Notes under the pieces: generated by a model
Seen by the model: the letters and a program-made list of their open reading frames with translations, nothing else
Told to the model about the DNA's origin: nothing
The model's database searches: none
Program-made: the position numbers and the translations under genes
Shown here: positions 38,913 to 46,662 of the stretch, one piece after another
How the letters are laid out: each line of letters opens with the position of its first letter
Numbering within the stretch: position 1 is the first letter of the stretch
Origin: DASUAS01 sp963841415
Lineage (GTDB): Bacteria > Actinomycetota > Acidimicrobiia > IMCC26256 > DASPTH01
DNA: 64,000 nt
NCBI GenBank assembly: GCA_963841415.1
Contig: CAWJCN010000002.1
Location: forward strand, 1-64,000
Direction of reading: 5' to 3'

Positions 38913-39455
38913 TCAGACCGCCGACGGAACGCCGTCGCGCTGGTCGATCTCGATCGCCGCGCCCCCACCGCTCGAAGCGGCGCGGCGCTTGAAGATCTCG
39001 CCGTTCTGGATCTGCGTGTGGAGCGTGAGGATGCCGTGCATGAGCGTCTCGGGTCCGGGTGGGCAGCCGGGGACGTAGACGTCGACAGGCACCACCTGGT
39101 CGACGCCCTGCACGATCGCGTAGTTGTTGAACATCCCGCCGCTGCTCGCGCACACGCCCATCGAGATGACCCACTTGGGCTCCACCATCTGGTCGTAGAC
39201 CTGGCGCAGCACGGGTGCCATCTTCTGGCTCACGCGACCGGCGACGATCATGAGGTCGGCCTGGCGGGGACTGGCCCGGAAGATCTCCATGCCCCACCGC
39301 GACAGGTCGTAGTGCGCGGCACCGGCGCCCATCATCTCGATCGCGCAGCACGCGAGCCCGAAGGTGGCGGGCCACACCGAGCTCTTGCGCGCCCAATTGA
39401 CGAGGTCCTCGACGCGCGAGGTCAGGATGTTGTAGTTGACCGATTCGAGTCCCAC
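38913..39455 (-). CDS. nuoB: NADH-quinone oxidoreductase subunit B, cluster N2 (operon 2)
   Basis: A 180-residue subunit. N2 ligands: GLACCAIEMM, MGVCASSGGMFNNY and YVPGCPPGPETLMHG. The GTG start shares a base with the nuoA stop (TAGTG). The C-terminus adds about 20 residues beyond the core. Confidence 0.96.
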   Translation of the reverse strand: MGLESVNYNILTSRVEDLVNWARKSSVWPATFGLACCAIEMMGAGAAHYDLSRWGMEIFRASPRQADLMIVAGRVSQKMAPVLRQVYDQMVEPKWVISMGVCASSGGMFNNYAIVQGVDQVVPVDVYVPGCPPGPETLMHGILTLHTQIQNGEIFKRRAASSGGGAAIEIDQRDGVPSAV

Positions 39456-39943
39456 TACGCGGCCTTCCCCGGCTCGGTCGGCGGGCCGGTGTCGGGGACG
39501 CCGACCGCGGCGGGATCGAGACCGTCGCGTCCCGGGGCGCCCACCGCGCGCAGCACGGTGGCACCGACCTTGACCGTCACCTGCTTCACCGGGCCCCAGT
39601 CGAGCGCGCCGGTGGACAGCAGGTACGCGAACGGAACGAGCAACACGAGGAGGAACACGCCCATGATGACGAGCCCGTACGCGCCGAGGCCGCGGAACAC
39701 GGTGGTGAACGGGTAGAGGAAGACGATCTCGACGTCGAGGACGATGAACGCCATCGCCACCAGGTAGAACTTCACCGGGAAGCGCTCGGCCGGCTCGTAC
39801 TCCGGCACGATGCCGCACTCGTAGGGCGCTTGCTTTGCCGACGTCGGTCGCTTCGGGCCGAGGAGCTTCGAAGCGACGAACGACAGGGACGCGAACAGCA
39901 CGACGAGCACGATCATGCACAGGATCGGCAGGTAGACGCGCAC
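39455..39943 (-). CDS. nuoA: NADH-quinone oxidoreductase subunit A (operon 2)
   Basis: A 162-residue three-helix subunit: KQAPYECGIVPEYEPAERFP, FIVLDVEIVFLYPF and the last helix MGVFLLVLLVPFAYLLSTG. The C-terminal about 45 residues are hydrophilic and beyond the usual length. GTG start; first gene of the complete nuo operon. Confidence 0.94.
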   Translation of the reverse strand: MRVYLPILCMIVLVVLFASLSFVASKLLGPKRPTSAKQAPYECGIVPEYEPAERFPVKFYLVAMAFIVLDVEIVFLYPFTTVFRGLGAYGLVIMGVFLLVLLVPFAYLLSTGALDWGPVKQVTVKVGATVLRAVGAPGRDGLDPAAVGVPDTGPPTEPGKAA

Positions 39944-39974
39944 GCCCGGCCACTCCCTCTCTTCGCGTTCTCGA

Positions 39975-39992
39975 TCGTGTTCGTCGACACGA
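39975..39992. promoter_or_regulatory. Rex-like inverted repeat upstream of nuo operon 2
   Basis: TCGTG-N8-CACGA, an 18-bp dyad with the same 5-8-5 layout as Rex operators (TTGTG-N8-CACAA), about 32 bases before the nuoA start. It differs from consensus at one symmetric position in each half. A TAGCCT -10-like box is just upstream (about 40011-40016, minus strand). Binding is inferred; rex itself is in this window. Confidence 0.3.
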
Positions 39993-40059
39993 CAGGCGTT
40001 GTTGCGCGCAGGCTATCCGAACCGCGCGGGAGGATGCCTGCTCGATCGGGCGGTCTGGA

Positions 40060-40671
40060 TCAGACCAGTTCGAGGCCCTGGACGCGGTCGAACCGTGTCG
40101 CGACGTCGGGCCAGTTGACGAGGTTCCAGTAGGCGTCGACCCAGTCCTTCTTCACGTTCTTGTACTGCAGGTAGTACGCGTGCTCCCACATGTCGAGCAC
40201 GAGCAGCGGCGGACCGCCCTGGCCGACGTTGCCCTGGTGGTCGTAGACCTGCTCGACGATCAACCGGCCCGCGAGCGGCTCCCACGAGAGCGCACCCCAC
40301 CCCGACCCCTGCACGTTCATCGCCGCCTCGGTGAGCTGCGCGCGGAACGCGTCGTAGGAGCCGAAGTGCTCCTTCACCGCGGCGGCCAGCTCACCGTCGG
40401 GTTCACCGCCGGCGCCGGGCGCCATGTTGGTCCAGAACAGCGAGTGGAGGACGTGCCCCGAGAGGTGGAAGGCCATGTTCTTCTCGAGCTGGTTGATCGT
40501 CCCGAAATCGCCGGATTCGCGTGCTTCGCCCAACTTCTGGAAGGTGTTGTTGGCGCCGTCGACGTACGCCTTGTGGTGCTTGCCGTGGTGCAGCTCGAGG
40601 ATCTCGCCCGAGAGGTGCGGCTCGAGCGCCGAGTAGTCGTAGGGCAATTCGGGCAGTTCGTACTTCGGCAT
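40060..40671 (-). CDS. superoxide dismutase (Fe/Mn family)
   Basis: A 203-residue cytosolic enzyme of normal length. The four metal ligands fall in LELHHGKHHKAYV, HLSGHVLHSLF and LDMWEHAYY; GSGWGALSW and the following QGNVGQGG are also typical. It disproportionates superoxide. Whether it uses Mn or Fe cannot be told from the sequence. ATG 40671 has GAGGAGG upstream. Confidence 0.96.
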   Translation of the reverse strand: MPKYELPELPYDYSALEPHLSGEILELHHGKHHKAYVDGANNTFQKLGEARESGDFGTINQLEKNMAFHLSGHVLHSLFWTNMAPGAGGEPDGELAAAVKEHFGSYDAFRAQLTEAAMNVQGSGWGALSWEPLAGRLIVEQVYDHQGNVGQGGPPLLVLDMWEHAYYLQYKNVKKDWVDAYWNLVNWPDVATRFDRVQGLELV

Positions 40672-40810
40672 GGGTCCTCCTCATCGGGCACGTCGCCGCG
40701 CCAATCCGAGCTCCAACCCCCCGTCGAAGCTACCGCTCGGGCCGGTTCGGCCATTCGCGGTGGCACGGTGCCAACCGCTCGCCGCTACCGCCCGCTCTTC
40801 CGGGTCGATT

Positions 40811-40999
40811 CCGGGTCGATTCCGCTTCGCGGTCCCGCCCATCCGGGCAACCGCTGCGCTTCATCTCCCACTCTTCCGGGTCGATTCCGCTTCGCGGTCC
40901 CGCCCATCCGGGCAACCGCTGCGCTTCATCTCCCACTCTTCCGGGTCGATTCCGCTTCGCGGTCCCGCCCATCCGGGCAACCGCTGCGCTTCATCTCCC
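40811..40999 (-). repeat. 65-bp tandem repeat, three copies, upstream of superoxide dismutase
   Basis: Units start at 40811, 40876 and 40941 and are essentially identical; a partial unit lies at 40799-40810. On the minus strand each has an ATG followed by a 22-residue ORF beginning MKRSGCPDGRDREAE whose TGA overlaps the next ATG as ATGA (40926-40994, 40861-40929); the third runs on from ATG 40864 to a stop at 40730. The unit is similar to the 62-bp repeat before the LON-domain gene (shared GAAGCGCAG..GG.CGGGAC..GAAGCG). It fills most of the space between superoxide dismutase and the M23 remnant; no other gene is seen in 40672-41044. Confidence 0.85.
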
Positions 41000-41044
41000 C
41001 GCTGCTAGCGTGCCCCGATCCCCGGGCGCTCAACCTACGCATGA

Positions 41045-41167
41045 TCGCTGCTCGCCGAGGCGCTCGGCGCGGCCAACGCGACCGCCGGGAACGCCACCGC
41101 GCCCCACCTTCACTTCGAGATCCGCACGACCGATCCCTCTCGGACGCTCAAAGCCGCGGGGTGTTGA
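41045..41167 (+). pseudogene. C-terminal remnant of an M23 (LytM) peptidase
   Basis: The frame ending at TGA 41165-41167 contains APHLHFEIRTTDPSRTL, the H-x-H metal-ligand end of M23 endopeptidases. An in-frame TGA at 41042-41044 precedes it by 31 codons or so and there is no start codon, so only about 40 residues remain. It abuts the tandem repeat, suggesting that a rearrangement removed the rest of the gene. Confidence 0.6.
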
Positions 41168-41260
41168 GCGGAGGACCGGCGGCACACAACAGGCCGTGCG
41201 AGATTGGTACCGTGATCCCATCAGAGGCAACACGGTGAGCGAAGGGACCGCGAGGTAGGC

Positions 41261-41758
41261 ATGGCCCAGGCACACGACCGCAGCGCACGGGTGCTCGACC
41301 CCGCCTACGTCGACGACCTCGACGCCAGCTCGATCGACGAGCTGCGTGCCAAGCACGCCGAGTGCGTGGAGCTCGAGACCGAGGTGTCGTACGTGCGCCG
41401 CGTCACGCAGGCCCGCATCGACATCCTCGAGGCCGAGGTGCGGCGACGCTCGAGCGGCGGTTCGCTCGAAGACCTGATCAGCCGTCTGCCCGAGATCCTC
41501 TCCGATTCGGGTCCACGCGGGAACCCCGCGTCGAGCCGCATCCCGCTCCAGATGGCTCCGGAGCAGGACAGCGAGTGGACGTCCGACCTCGATCGCTTCG
41601 AAGGTGTGCTCGCCAACCTCACGACGCTGAGCGCCGCCGAGCTCGACGACGCCATCGCCGGTCTCCGGTCGCTCGAGCGCGAGGTCTCCGACCAGCGGCG
41701 CGAGCTCTTCGGCGTGATCGACCGCATCGACCTCTCGCTCGCGGCCCTGCTGCGCTGA
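41261..41758 (+). CDS. RsiG-like c-di-GMP-binding anti-sigma factor homologue
   Basis: A 165-residue, mainly helical protein. The first helix carries EVSYVRRVTQARID preceded by ET, i.e. an exact E-x3-S-x2-R-x3-Q-x3-D (about residues 48-63), the c-di-GMP signature of RsiG. A second long helix has EREVSDQRRELFGVID, the same spacing but Phe in place of Gln. A Ser/Pro-rich linker of about 45 residues joins the helices. In Streptomyces RsiG sequesters sigma WhiG when c-di-GMP is bound; the partner here is unknown and no sigma gene lies nearby. It is followed by mshA. Confidence 0.75.
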   Translation: MAQAHDRSARVLDPAYVDDLDASSIDELRAKHAECVELETEVSYVRRVTQARIDILEAEVRRRSSGGSLEDLISRLPEILSDSGPRGNPASSRIPLQMAPEQDSEWTSDLDRFEGVLANLTTLSAAELDDAIAGLRSLEREVSDQRRELFGVIDRIDLSLAALLR

Positions 41759-41811
41759 TCCGGGCCCACTGATCCGGGCCCTCGGGGCCCGCCGATAGGA
41801 TCGTCGCCGCT

Positions 41812-43023
41812 ATGCAACGGGTGGCCATGCTGAGCGTGCACACCTCGCCGCTCGCACAACCAGGGGCCGGCGACGGTGGCGGGATGAACGTCTACGTGCG
41901 CGCCCTGGGCGCGGCGCTGGCGCGCGCCGGCGTCCCGGTCGACGTGCTCACGCGCCTGGAGCACCCCGAGCAACCGCCGTGCGTCGAGATCGAACCCGGC
42001 TTCCGCGTGCTGCACGTGCCTGCAGGCCCGTGCGCTCCGGTGCCGCTGCGCGAGCTTCCCGATCTCGTCAGCGAGTTCAGCGATGCCGCCCGCGGCGTGC
42101 TCGCACGGGCGGGCGAGTACGACGTGCTGCACGCGAACTACTGGGTGTCCGGCGCGATCGGTCACCGGCTGAAGCACGAGCTCGACCTGCCGCTCGTCAC
42201 CACGTTCCACACGCTCGAGCGCGTGAAGGCCGAAGTCGGCCTGGGCGACTCGCTCTCGCTGCGACCGCGGGTCGAGGCCGAGGTCGTGCGCTGCGCCGAC
42301 CTCGTCGTGGCGTCGACGCACGAGGAGCGGGACCAGCTCGTCCGTCACTACGGCGCCGATCCGGAGCGCATCGAGATCATCACGCCCGGCGTGGACCACA
42401 ACGTGTTCTTCCCTGGGGACCGCACCGCGGCGCGGCGTCACCTCGGGCTCGGCTCCGAACCTCTTGTCCTGTTCGTGGGTCGCATCCAACCGTTGAAGGG
42501 TGCCGACCTCGCGGTGCGCGCGCTCGCCCAGGTCACCAGCCGGCGCACGCGCCTCGTGATCATCGGGGGACCGAGCGGCCCCGACGGCGCGTCGGAAGTC
42601 GCGGCGCTGCATGTGTTGGTGCAGGAGCTCGGGCTCGAGCACCGGGTGCAGTTCGTCGCACCGCGACCCCACGACCAGCTCGCCGACTTCTACCGCGCGG
42701 CCGACGTGTGCGTGGTGCCGTCGCGCACCGAGTCGTTCGGCCTCGTCGCGCTCGAGGCCGCCGCGTGCGGCACACCGGTCGTCGCGGCCAGCGTGGGCGG
42801 GTTGCGACTGCTCGTCGATGACGGCGTCACCGGCTACCTCGTCACCGAGCGTGACCCGTCGGTGTACGCGTCGCTGATCGATCGGGTGCTGCGCGACGAG
42901 AGCCACGAGATGCGCGCCCAGGCCGTCGCCCGTTCGACGCGCTACCGATGGAACATCGCCGCCGCGCGGTTGCGCCGTCACTACGACGACATCACGGCGC
43001 GCGCGACGGTCCAGTGCAGTTAG
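41812..43023 (+). CDS. mshA: D-inositol-3-phosphate glycosyltransferase (mycothiol biosynthesis)
   Basis: A 403-residue GT4 glycosyltransferase. It has the donor-domain start VAMLSVHTSPLAQPGAGDGG GMNVYVRALG, HANYWVSGAIGHRL, FHTLERVK, then VLFVGRIQPLKGADLAVRAL and the GT4 motif ESFGLVALEAAACGTPVVA. MshA transfers GlcNAc to inositol phosphate, the first step of mycothiol synthesis. The next gene is YbjN-like, as in Mycobacterium (Rv0486-Rv0487), which supports the name. ATG 41812 has TAGGAT ten bases upstream. Confidence 0.9.
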   Translation: MQRVAMLSVHTSPLAQPGAGDGGGMNVYVRALGAALARAGVPVDVLTRLEHPEQPPCVEIEPGFRVLHVPAGPCAPVPLRELPDLVSEFSDAARGVLARAGEYDVLHANYWVSGAIGHRLKHELDLPLVTTFHTLERVKAEVGLGDSLSLRPRVEAEVVRCADLVVASTHEERDQLVRHYGADPERIEIITPGVDHNVFFPGDRTAARRHLGLGSEPLVLFVGRIQPLKGADLAVRALAQVTSRRTRLVIIGGPSGPDGASEVAALHVLVQELGLEHRVQFVAPRPHDQLADFYRAADVCVVPSRTESFGLVALEAAACGTPVVAASVGGLRLLVDDGVTGYLVTERDPSVYASLIDRVLRDESHEMRAQAVARSTRYRWNIAAARLRRHYDDITARATVQCS

Positions 43024-43472
43024 GGCCCGACGCGATCGGTCGGGCACACGAGCTCGTCGCCGCCCACCTCGAAGGCCCGGTCGCCGCCGAGTCGTACATC
43101 CAGACCGTCGAGTACGACCCCGAACTGCGGCGCTGGTACGTGCGGTTCACCTGCGACGGCCGCGACGCGACGACGATCTACTTCGATCTCCACGAGCGCA
43201 CGCTGCGCTACGAGGTGTACTTCCTCCCGTTGCCGCCGGAGCACCACCTCGAGCTCTACGAGTTCCTCCTCCGTCGCAACCACACGATGTACGGCGCGCG
43301 CTTCTCGCTCGGTCCGGACGGTGACGTGTACCTGGTGGGGCGCGTCGCACTCGAACACCTCACCGTCGAGGAGCTCGACCGCATCATCGGCGTGCTGTAC
43401 GAGCTCACCGAGCGCTGGTTCCAACCCGTCGTGCAGCTCGCGTACGGGAAGCGCGCGCGTCCGGGAGCGTGA
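43014..43472 (+). CDS. YbjN domain-containing protein
   Basis: A 152-residue protein starting at GTG 43014, overlapping the end of mshA by 10 bases. It resembles YbjN/type III secretion chaperone-like folds: an N-terminal helix, then YIQTVEYDPELRRWYVRFTC, TIYFDLHERTLRYEVYFLP, and a C-terminal TVEELDRIIGVLYELTERW. The biochemical role is unknown. Its conserved place after mshA in actinobacteria suggests a link to that gene. Confidence 0.82.
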   Translation: MQLGPDAIGRAHELVAAHLEGPVAAESYIQTVEYDPELRRWYVRFTCDGRDATTIYFDLHERTLRYEVYFLPLPPEHHLELYEFLLRRNHTMYGARFSLGPDGDVYLVGRVALEHLTVEELDRIIGVLYELTERWFQPVVQLAYGKRARPGA

Positions 43473-43653
43473 CGCGCGTCCTGTGCGGGCGTCTGTCGGG
43501 GCACCGGGCCCGACGGGGTCCGCCGGGCTCGGGTCCGAGGGGCACGACGTCCGTCTCGTTCGGGGAAGTGCGGGACGCGACCGACCGTTCCTCGGGCCCG
43601 ACCCACCGACCGTCTTCCCCCTCCATCCCCTCCACGTGCGATCCCGCCACGGT

Positions 43654-43659
43654 TAGCCT
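43654..43659 (+). promoter_or_regulatory. -10 box of a leaderless promoter for proC
   Basis: TAGCCT seven bases before ATG 43667. The 194-base gap upstream (43473-43666) holds no other recognisable feature. Confidence 0.5.
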
Positions 43660-43666
43660 GCGTGCG

Positions 43667-44467
43667 ATGCGCTTGGCACTGGTGGGCGGCGGTCGCATGG
43701 GCGAGGCCCTGGCCGTCGGCCTGCTCGAGAGCGGCTGGGACGCCGACGAGCTCGCGGTGGCCGAGGTCGACGCCGACCGTCACCACCAGCTCGAGGCGCG
43801 CCTGCGGGGCGTCCGCGTCGTGCGCAACCCGGCGTGGGCGGCGGGCGACGCCCAGGTGCTGGTCCTCGCGGTGAAGCCGAACGACGCGGTCGCCGCGCTG
43901 GCGAGTTGCGCCGAGGTGCTGCCGGAGGGCGCGCTGGTGCTGTCGATCGCAGCGGGCATCACCATCGACGCGCTCCAGGCGGCGGTTCCCGGCCGGCCGG
44001 TCGTGCGTGCGATGCCAAACACCGGTGCGCTCGTCGGACGCGGCGCCACTGCCATCGCGCCTGGTGTGCACGTCACCGAGCTCGAGCTCGAGATCTGCGA
44101 ACGGGTGCTGGGCAGCGTCGGTGTCGTGGTGCGGGTGCCCGAAGACCACCTCGACGCAGTGACCGGTCTCTCCGGATCAGGACCGGCCTACGTGTTTCTC
44201 GTCGCCGAGGCGATGATCGAGGCCGGCGTGCTCGTGGGGCTGCCGCGCGACGTCAGCGAGCAACTGGTGCGGGAGACGCTGCTGGGTGCGGCCACGCTCC
44301 TCGTCGACACCGACGCAACACCGGAAGCACTCCGCGCCGCCGTCACCTCGCCCGGCGGCACCACCGCGGCCGGGTTGGCCGTGCTCGAGACGCGGGGCGT
44401 GCGCGGCGCGTTCCTCGAGGCGATCACCGCGGCAACGCGCCGGTCGGAAGAACTGGGACAGGCGTGA
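43667..44467 (+). CDS. proC: pyrroline-5-carboxylate reductase
   Basis: A 266-residue enzyme of the last step of proline synthesis. N-terminal Rossmann motif LALVGGGRMGEALAVGLL, LAVKPNDAVAAL, VRAMPNTGALVGRGATAI, and the catalytic/dimerisation segment AVTGLSGSGPAYVFLVAEAM, then SPGGTTAAGLAVLE. Normal length. It overlaps the next gene by GTGA. Confidence 0.95.
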   Translation: MRLALVGGGRMGEALAVGLLESGWDADELAVAEVDADRHHQLEARLRGVRVVRNPAWAAGDAQVLVLAVKPNDAVAALASCAEVLPEGALVLSIAAGITIDALQAAVPGRPVVRAMPNTGALVGRGATAIAPGVHVTELELEICERVLGSVGVVVRVPEDHLDAVTGLSGSGPAYVFLVAEAMIEAGVLVGLPRDVSEQLVRETLLGAATLLVDTDATPEALRAAVTSPGGTTAAGLAVLETRGVRGAFLEAITAATRRSEELGQA

Positions 44468-45330
44468 GCCGCAAGCCGAAGTCGGCACGCCTGCCGCCGA
44501 AGCTCCCCGACCCCACGCAGGAACGTCCGCCGCGCGCCGCGTCGGAACCGACGTTGCGCGACGTCCTCAAGCAGGAGCACGTCGCGGGGCGGAGCCTGCG
44601 GTACGGACGCGACGAGGTGACTGGCACCATGCGGCGGATCGAGCGCGGCGATCGGGCGGTGCTGTTCGGGCTCGCGCCCTTCACCGGTCTCGCGTTCGAG
44701 CACGTGACCGCGGCCGTCGAAGGGGTGTACGGCTGGGTAGGCGACGGTCCCCGCGCGCGGATCGCGCCCGCGCGCACGGTCGACGGCTTCACCGCGGCGG
44801 TCGCACGGGTGCTCGAGGTCACTCGCGGCAATGGGCGGATCGCGTTCGCAACCGCGCGACCGGCGTCGCTCCTCCCCGTGTACCGGCGCCTGGCGGCCCG
44901 TTCGGCAGCCGAAGGTGGCGACGTGCTCGTCGCCGGAGAGTCCGGCGCCGTCGGTCCGGGCGGGCGGCGGGTCCGTTGGGTCGACCAGGTCGCGGTGCTC
45001 ACCGACGGGGCCGCGCTCCTCGCCGACGCCGGCGTCGACGCCGCCGAGGAGTGGCTCTTCACGCTTCCTCGCCCCGACCTCGTGGTCGCCGACCACATCT
45101 ACGCGGGGGTGGCCTCGGCGACCGGGCTCGACGTCGTGGCGTTCGCCGACCTCGACGCGGTGGCCCTCGCCGTGGCCGGGTGGCAGGGCCGGGCGCTGCG
45201 GGTGGTGCCGCTCGACGACCGGCGGCCACCGGGCGCTTACGCCGGATTGCTCGATCTGCTCGAATCACTCGCCTCGGCTGTAGTCGACCCGTTTGCCCCC
45301 CTCGACACCCCGGTTCGTACCGGCTCGTAG
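44464..45330 (+). CDS. conserved actinobacterial phosphatase-like protein
   Basis: A 288-residue protein starting at GTG 44464 (GTGA overlap with proC). It resembles a family often annotated as phosphatase and found beside proC in other actinobacteria. Segments that match: RIAFATARPASLLPVYRRLA, PRPDLVVADHIYAGVASATG, VVAFADLDAVALAVAGWQG and VVPLDDRRPPGAY. The fold looks like an alpha/beta Rossmann-type domain. The first about 40 residues are basic and variable. No catalytic residues can be assigned with confidence, so the enzymatic name is tentative. Confidence 0.65.
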   Translation: MSRKPKSARLPPKLPDPTQERPPRAASEPTLRDVLKQEHVAGRSLRYGRDEVTGTMRRIERGDRAVLFGLAPFTGLAFEHVTAAVEGVYGWVGDGPRARIAPARTVDGFTAAVARVLEVTRGNGRIAFATARPASLLPVYRRLAARSAAEGGDVLVAGESGAVGPGGRRVRWVDQVAVLTDGAALLADAGVDAAEEWLFTLPRPDLVVADHIYAGVASATGLDVVAFADLDAVALAVAGWQGRALRVVPLDDRRPPGAYAGLLDLLESLASAVVDPFAPLDTPVRTGS

Positions 45331-45338
45331 CTGCTCTT

Positions 45339-45367
45339 TTGCAACACGGGCCGCAGGGGCCTACGCT
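45339..45367 (+). promoter_or_regulatory. predicted promoter of the BldC/Rv0500A-like gene
   Basis: TTGCAA (45339-45344) and TACGCT (45362-45367) with a 17-base spacer. A short leader with GGAAGGGG precedes GTG 45400. Confidence 0.6.
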
Positions 45368-45399
45368 CACCCCGCGGAGAAGCGGGGGACACGGAAGGG

Positions 45400-45603
45400 G
45401 TGAAGCCAGTGGCGCAGTCATTCGCCACGGCGCGATTCCTGACAGTTCAGGAAGTCGCCGATCTCATGCGAGTATCGACCATGACGGTCTATCGCATCAT
45501 CAAATCGGGCGAACTGCCCGCCGTGCGCGTCGGACGGTCGTTCCGCGTGCGCGACGTCGACGTCGACACCTACTTGGGCAACCGCTACACGCAAGCGGGC
45601 TGA
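45400..45603 (+). CDS. small helix-turn-helix regulator, BldC/Rv0500A-like
   Basis: A 67-residue MerR/excisionase-type DNA-binding protein. The winged helix-turn-helix is FLTVQEVADLMRVSTMTVYR followed by IIKSGELPAVRVGRSFRVRD. It is closest in form to mycobacterial Rv0500A, which also lies next to proC, and belongs to the same fold as Streptomyces BldC, a developmental regulator. No other domain is present. Its target is unknown. Confidence 0.88.
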   Translation: MKPVAQSFATARFLTVQEVADLMRVSTMTVYRIIKSGELPAVRVGRSFRVRDVDVDTYLGNRYTQAG

Positions 45604-45703
45604 TCCCGCGGTCGACGGAGCTGCCGTCGGCTTCGCGGTGCCGGGCAGCGCCTCGGACTCAGGGGCGAGCGGCCCCGTGCCGTAGGCACCGAGAGCGGGG
45701 TTC

Positions 45704-45709
45704 TAGTGT
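45704..45709 (+). promoter_or_regulatory. -10 box of a leaderless promoter for the SAM hydrolase gene
   Basis: TAGTGT seven bases before GTG 45717. Confidence 0.45.
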
Positions 45710-45716
45710 CGCCGTC

Positions 45717-46533
45717 GTGCTGATCGCGTTCGCGTCCGACTACGGCCTCACCGACGAGTTCGTCGGTGTCTGCAAGGCCGTGATGCTCGGTGTGGCGCCC
45801 GATGTCCGCATCCTCGACATCAGCCACGACATCCCGGCGCACGACGTGCGCGCGGGTGCACTGCTGCTCGTGCGGGCAGTGCAGTACCTCCCGGACGACT
45901 GCGTGCTCGTGGCCGTGGTCGATCCCGGCGTCGGCACCACCCGCCGTCTGGTCGGCGTGGAGGTCGCGGGCGGGGTGTTGCTGGGCCCCGACAACGGGCT
46001 CCTCGCCCCCGCGGTGGCCATGGCCGGCGGCGCCCGCTCGGTGGTGTCGCTCGACAACGCCGAGTACCAGCTCCCCGCGCCGGGCCCGACCTTCGCCGGA
46101 CGCGACGTCCTCGCACCGGCCGCGGGTCACCTCGCGGCTGACGTGCCCTTGGGCGACCTGGGCACCCCCGTCGATCCGGCGGGTCTGGTCCCAGGACTGG
46201 TGTCGCTGCCCGAGGTTCGTGACGACGGCTCGATCGCCGGAGAGGTCTGGTGGATCGACCGCTTCGGCAACTGCCAGCTCAACATCGACCCCGACGAGCT
46301 GCGCGGCGGGCGGCGCCCGGGAGGGGGCGCGGGTGGAGGTGCATGCCGGCGGCGAGATCCGCGCCGCCCGCTGGGTCCACACCTACGCCGACGCCAAGCC
46401 GTCCGAGCTGGTGCTGCTGGTCGACTCCTACGGATTGCTCGCGCTCGCCTACGACCGCGAATCGGCCGCCGCCCACCTGCGGCTGAAGGCCGGCAGCGGG
46501 GTCACGCTCGTCCCCGAGAGACCGGCGTCGTGA
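45717..46533 (+). pseudogene. SAM hydrolase / SAM-dependent halogenase-like family protein, frameshifted
   Basis: The first about 200 codons encode a DUF62-family protein: AFASDYGLTDEFVGVCKAVM, ILDISHDIPAHDVRAGALLL, VVDPGVGTTRRLVGVE, GPDNGLLAPA and WWIDRFGNCQLNID. Near 46300-46320, in a GGCGGGCGGCGCCCGGG run, the frame shifts; the rest (ARVEVHAGGEIRAARWVHTY, LVDSYGLLALAYDRESAA) continues in another frame to TGA 46531-46533. Corrected length is about 271 residues, normal for the family, which hydrolyses S-adenosylmethionine to adenosine and methionine. Probably a one-base sequence error. Confidence 0.8.
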
Positions 46534-46622
46534 GGCCGGGCACGACGATCGCCATCGTCATCCTCCTCGTCCTCATCCTCAGCGCCGCCCTGGCCCAATT
46601 CGTCCTCAGGCTCGGCCCCTGA
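46530..46622 (+). CDS. 30-residue single-helix membrane protein
   Basis: GTG 46530 overlaps the stop of the SAM hydrolase gene (GTGA). It begins MRPGTTIAIVILLVLILSAA and continues ALAQFVLRLGP: one hydrophobic helix with a basic N-terminus. Codon bias and overlap support it as a genuine small gene. The function is unknown. Confidence 0.55.
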   Translation: MRPGTTIAIVILLVLILSAALAQFVLRLGP

Positions 46623-46639
46623 CCATTCGCTCGTTCGCT

Positions 46640-46662
46640 GCGAGGCGGGATACCCGCCTCGC
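46640..46662. repeat. palindromic repeat after the SAM hydrolase gene
   Basis: A perfect palindrome GCGAGGCGGG-ATA-CCCGCCTCGC, flanked by TTCGCTCGTTCGCT and GGGCGCTCACTCGCT. Confidence 0.85.
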
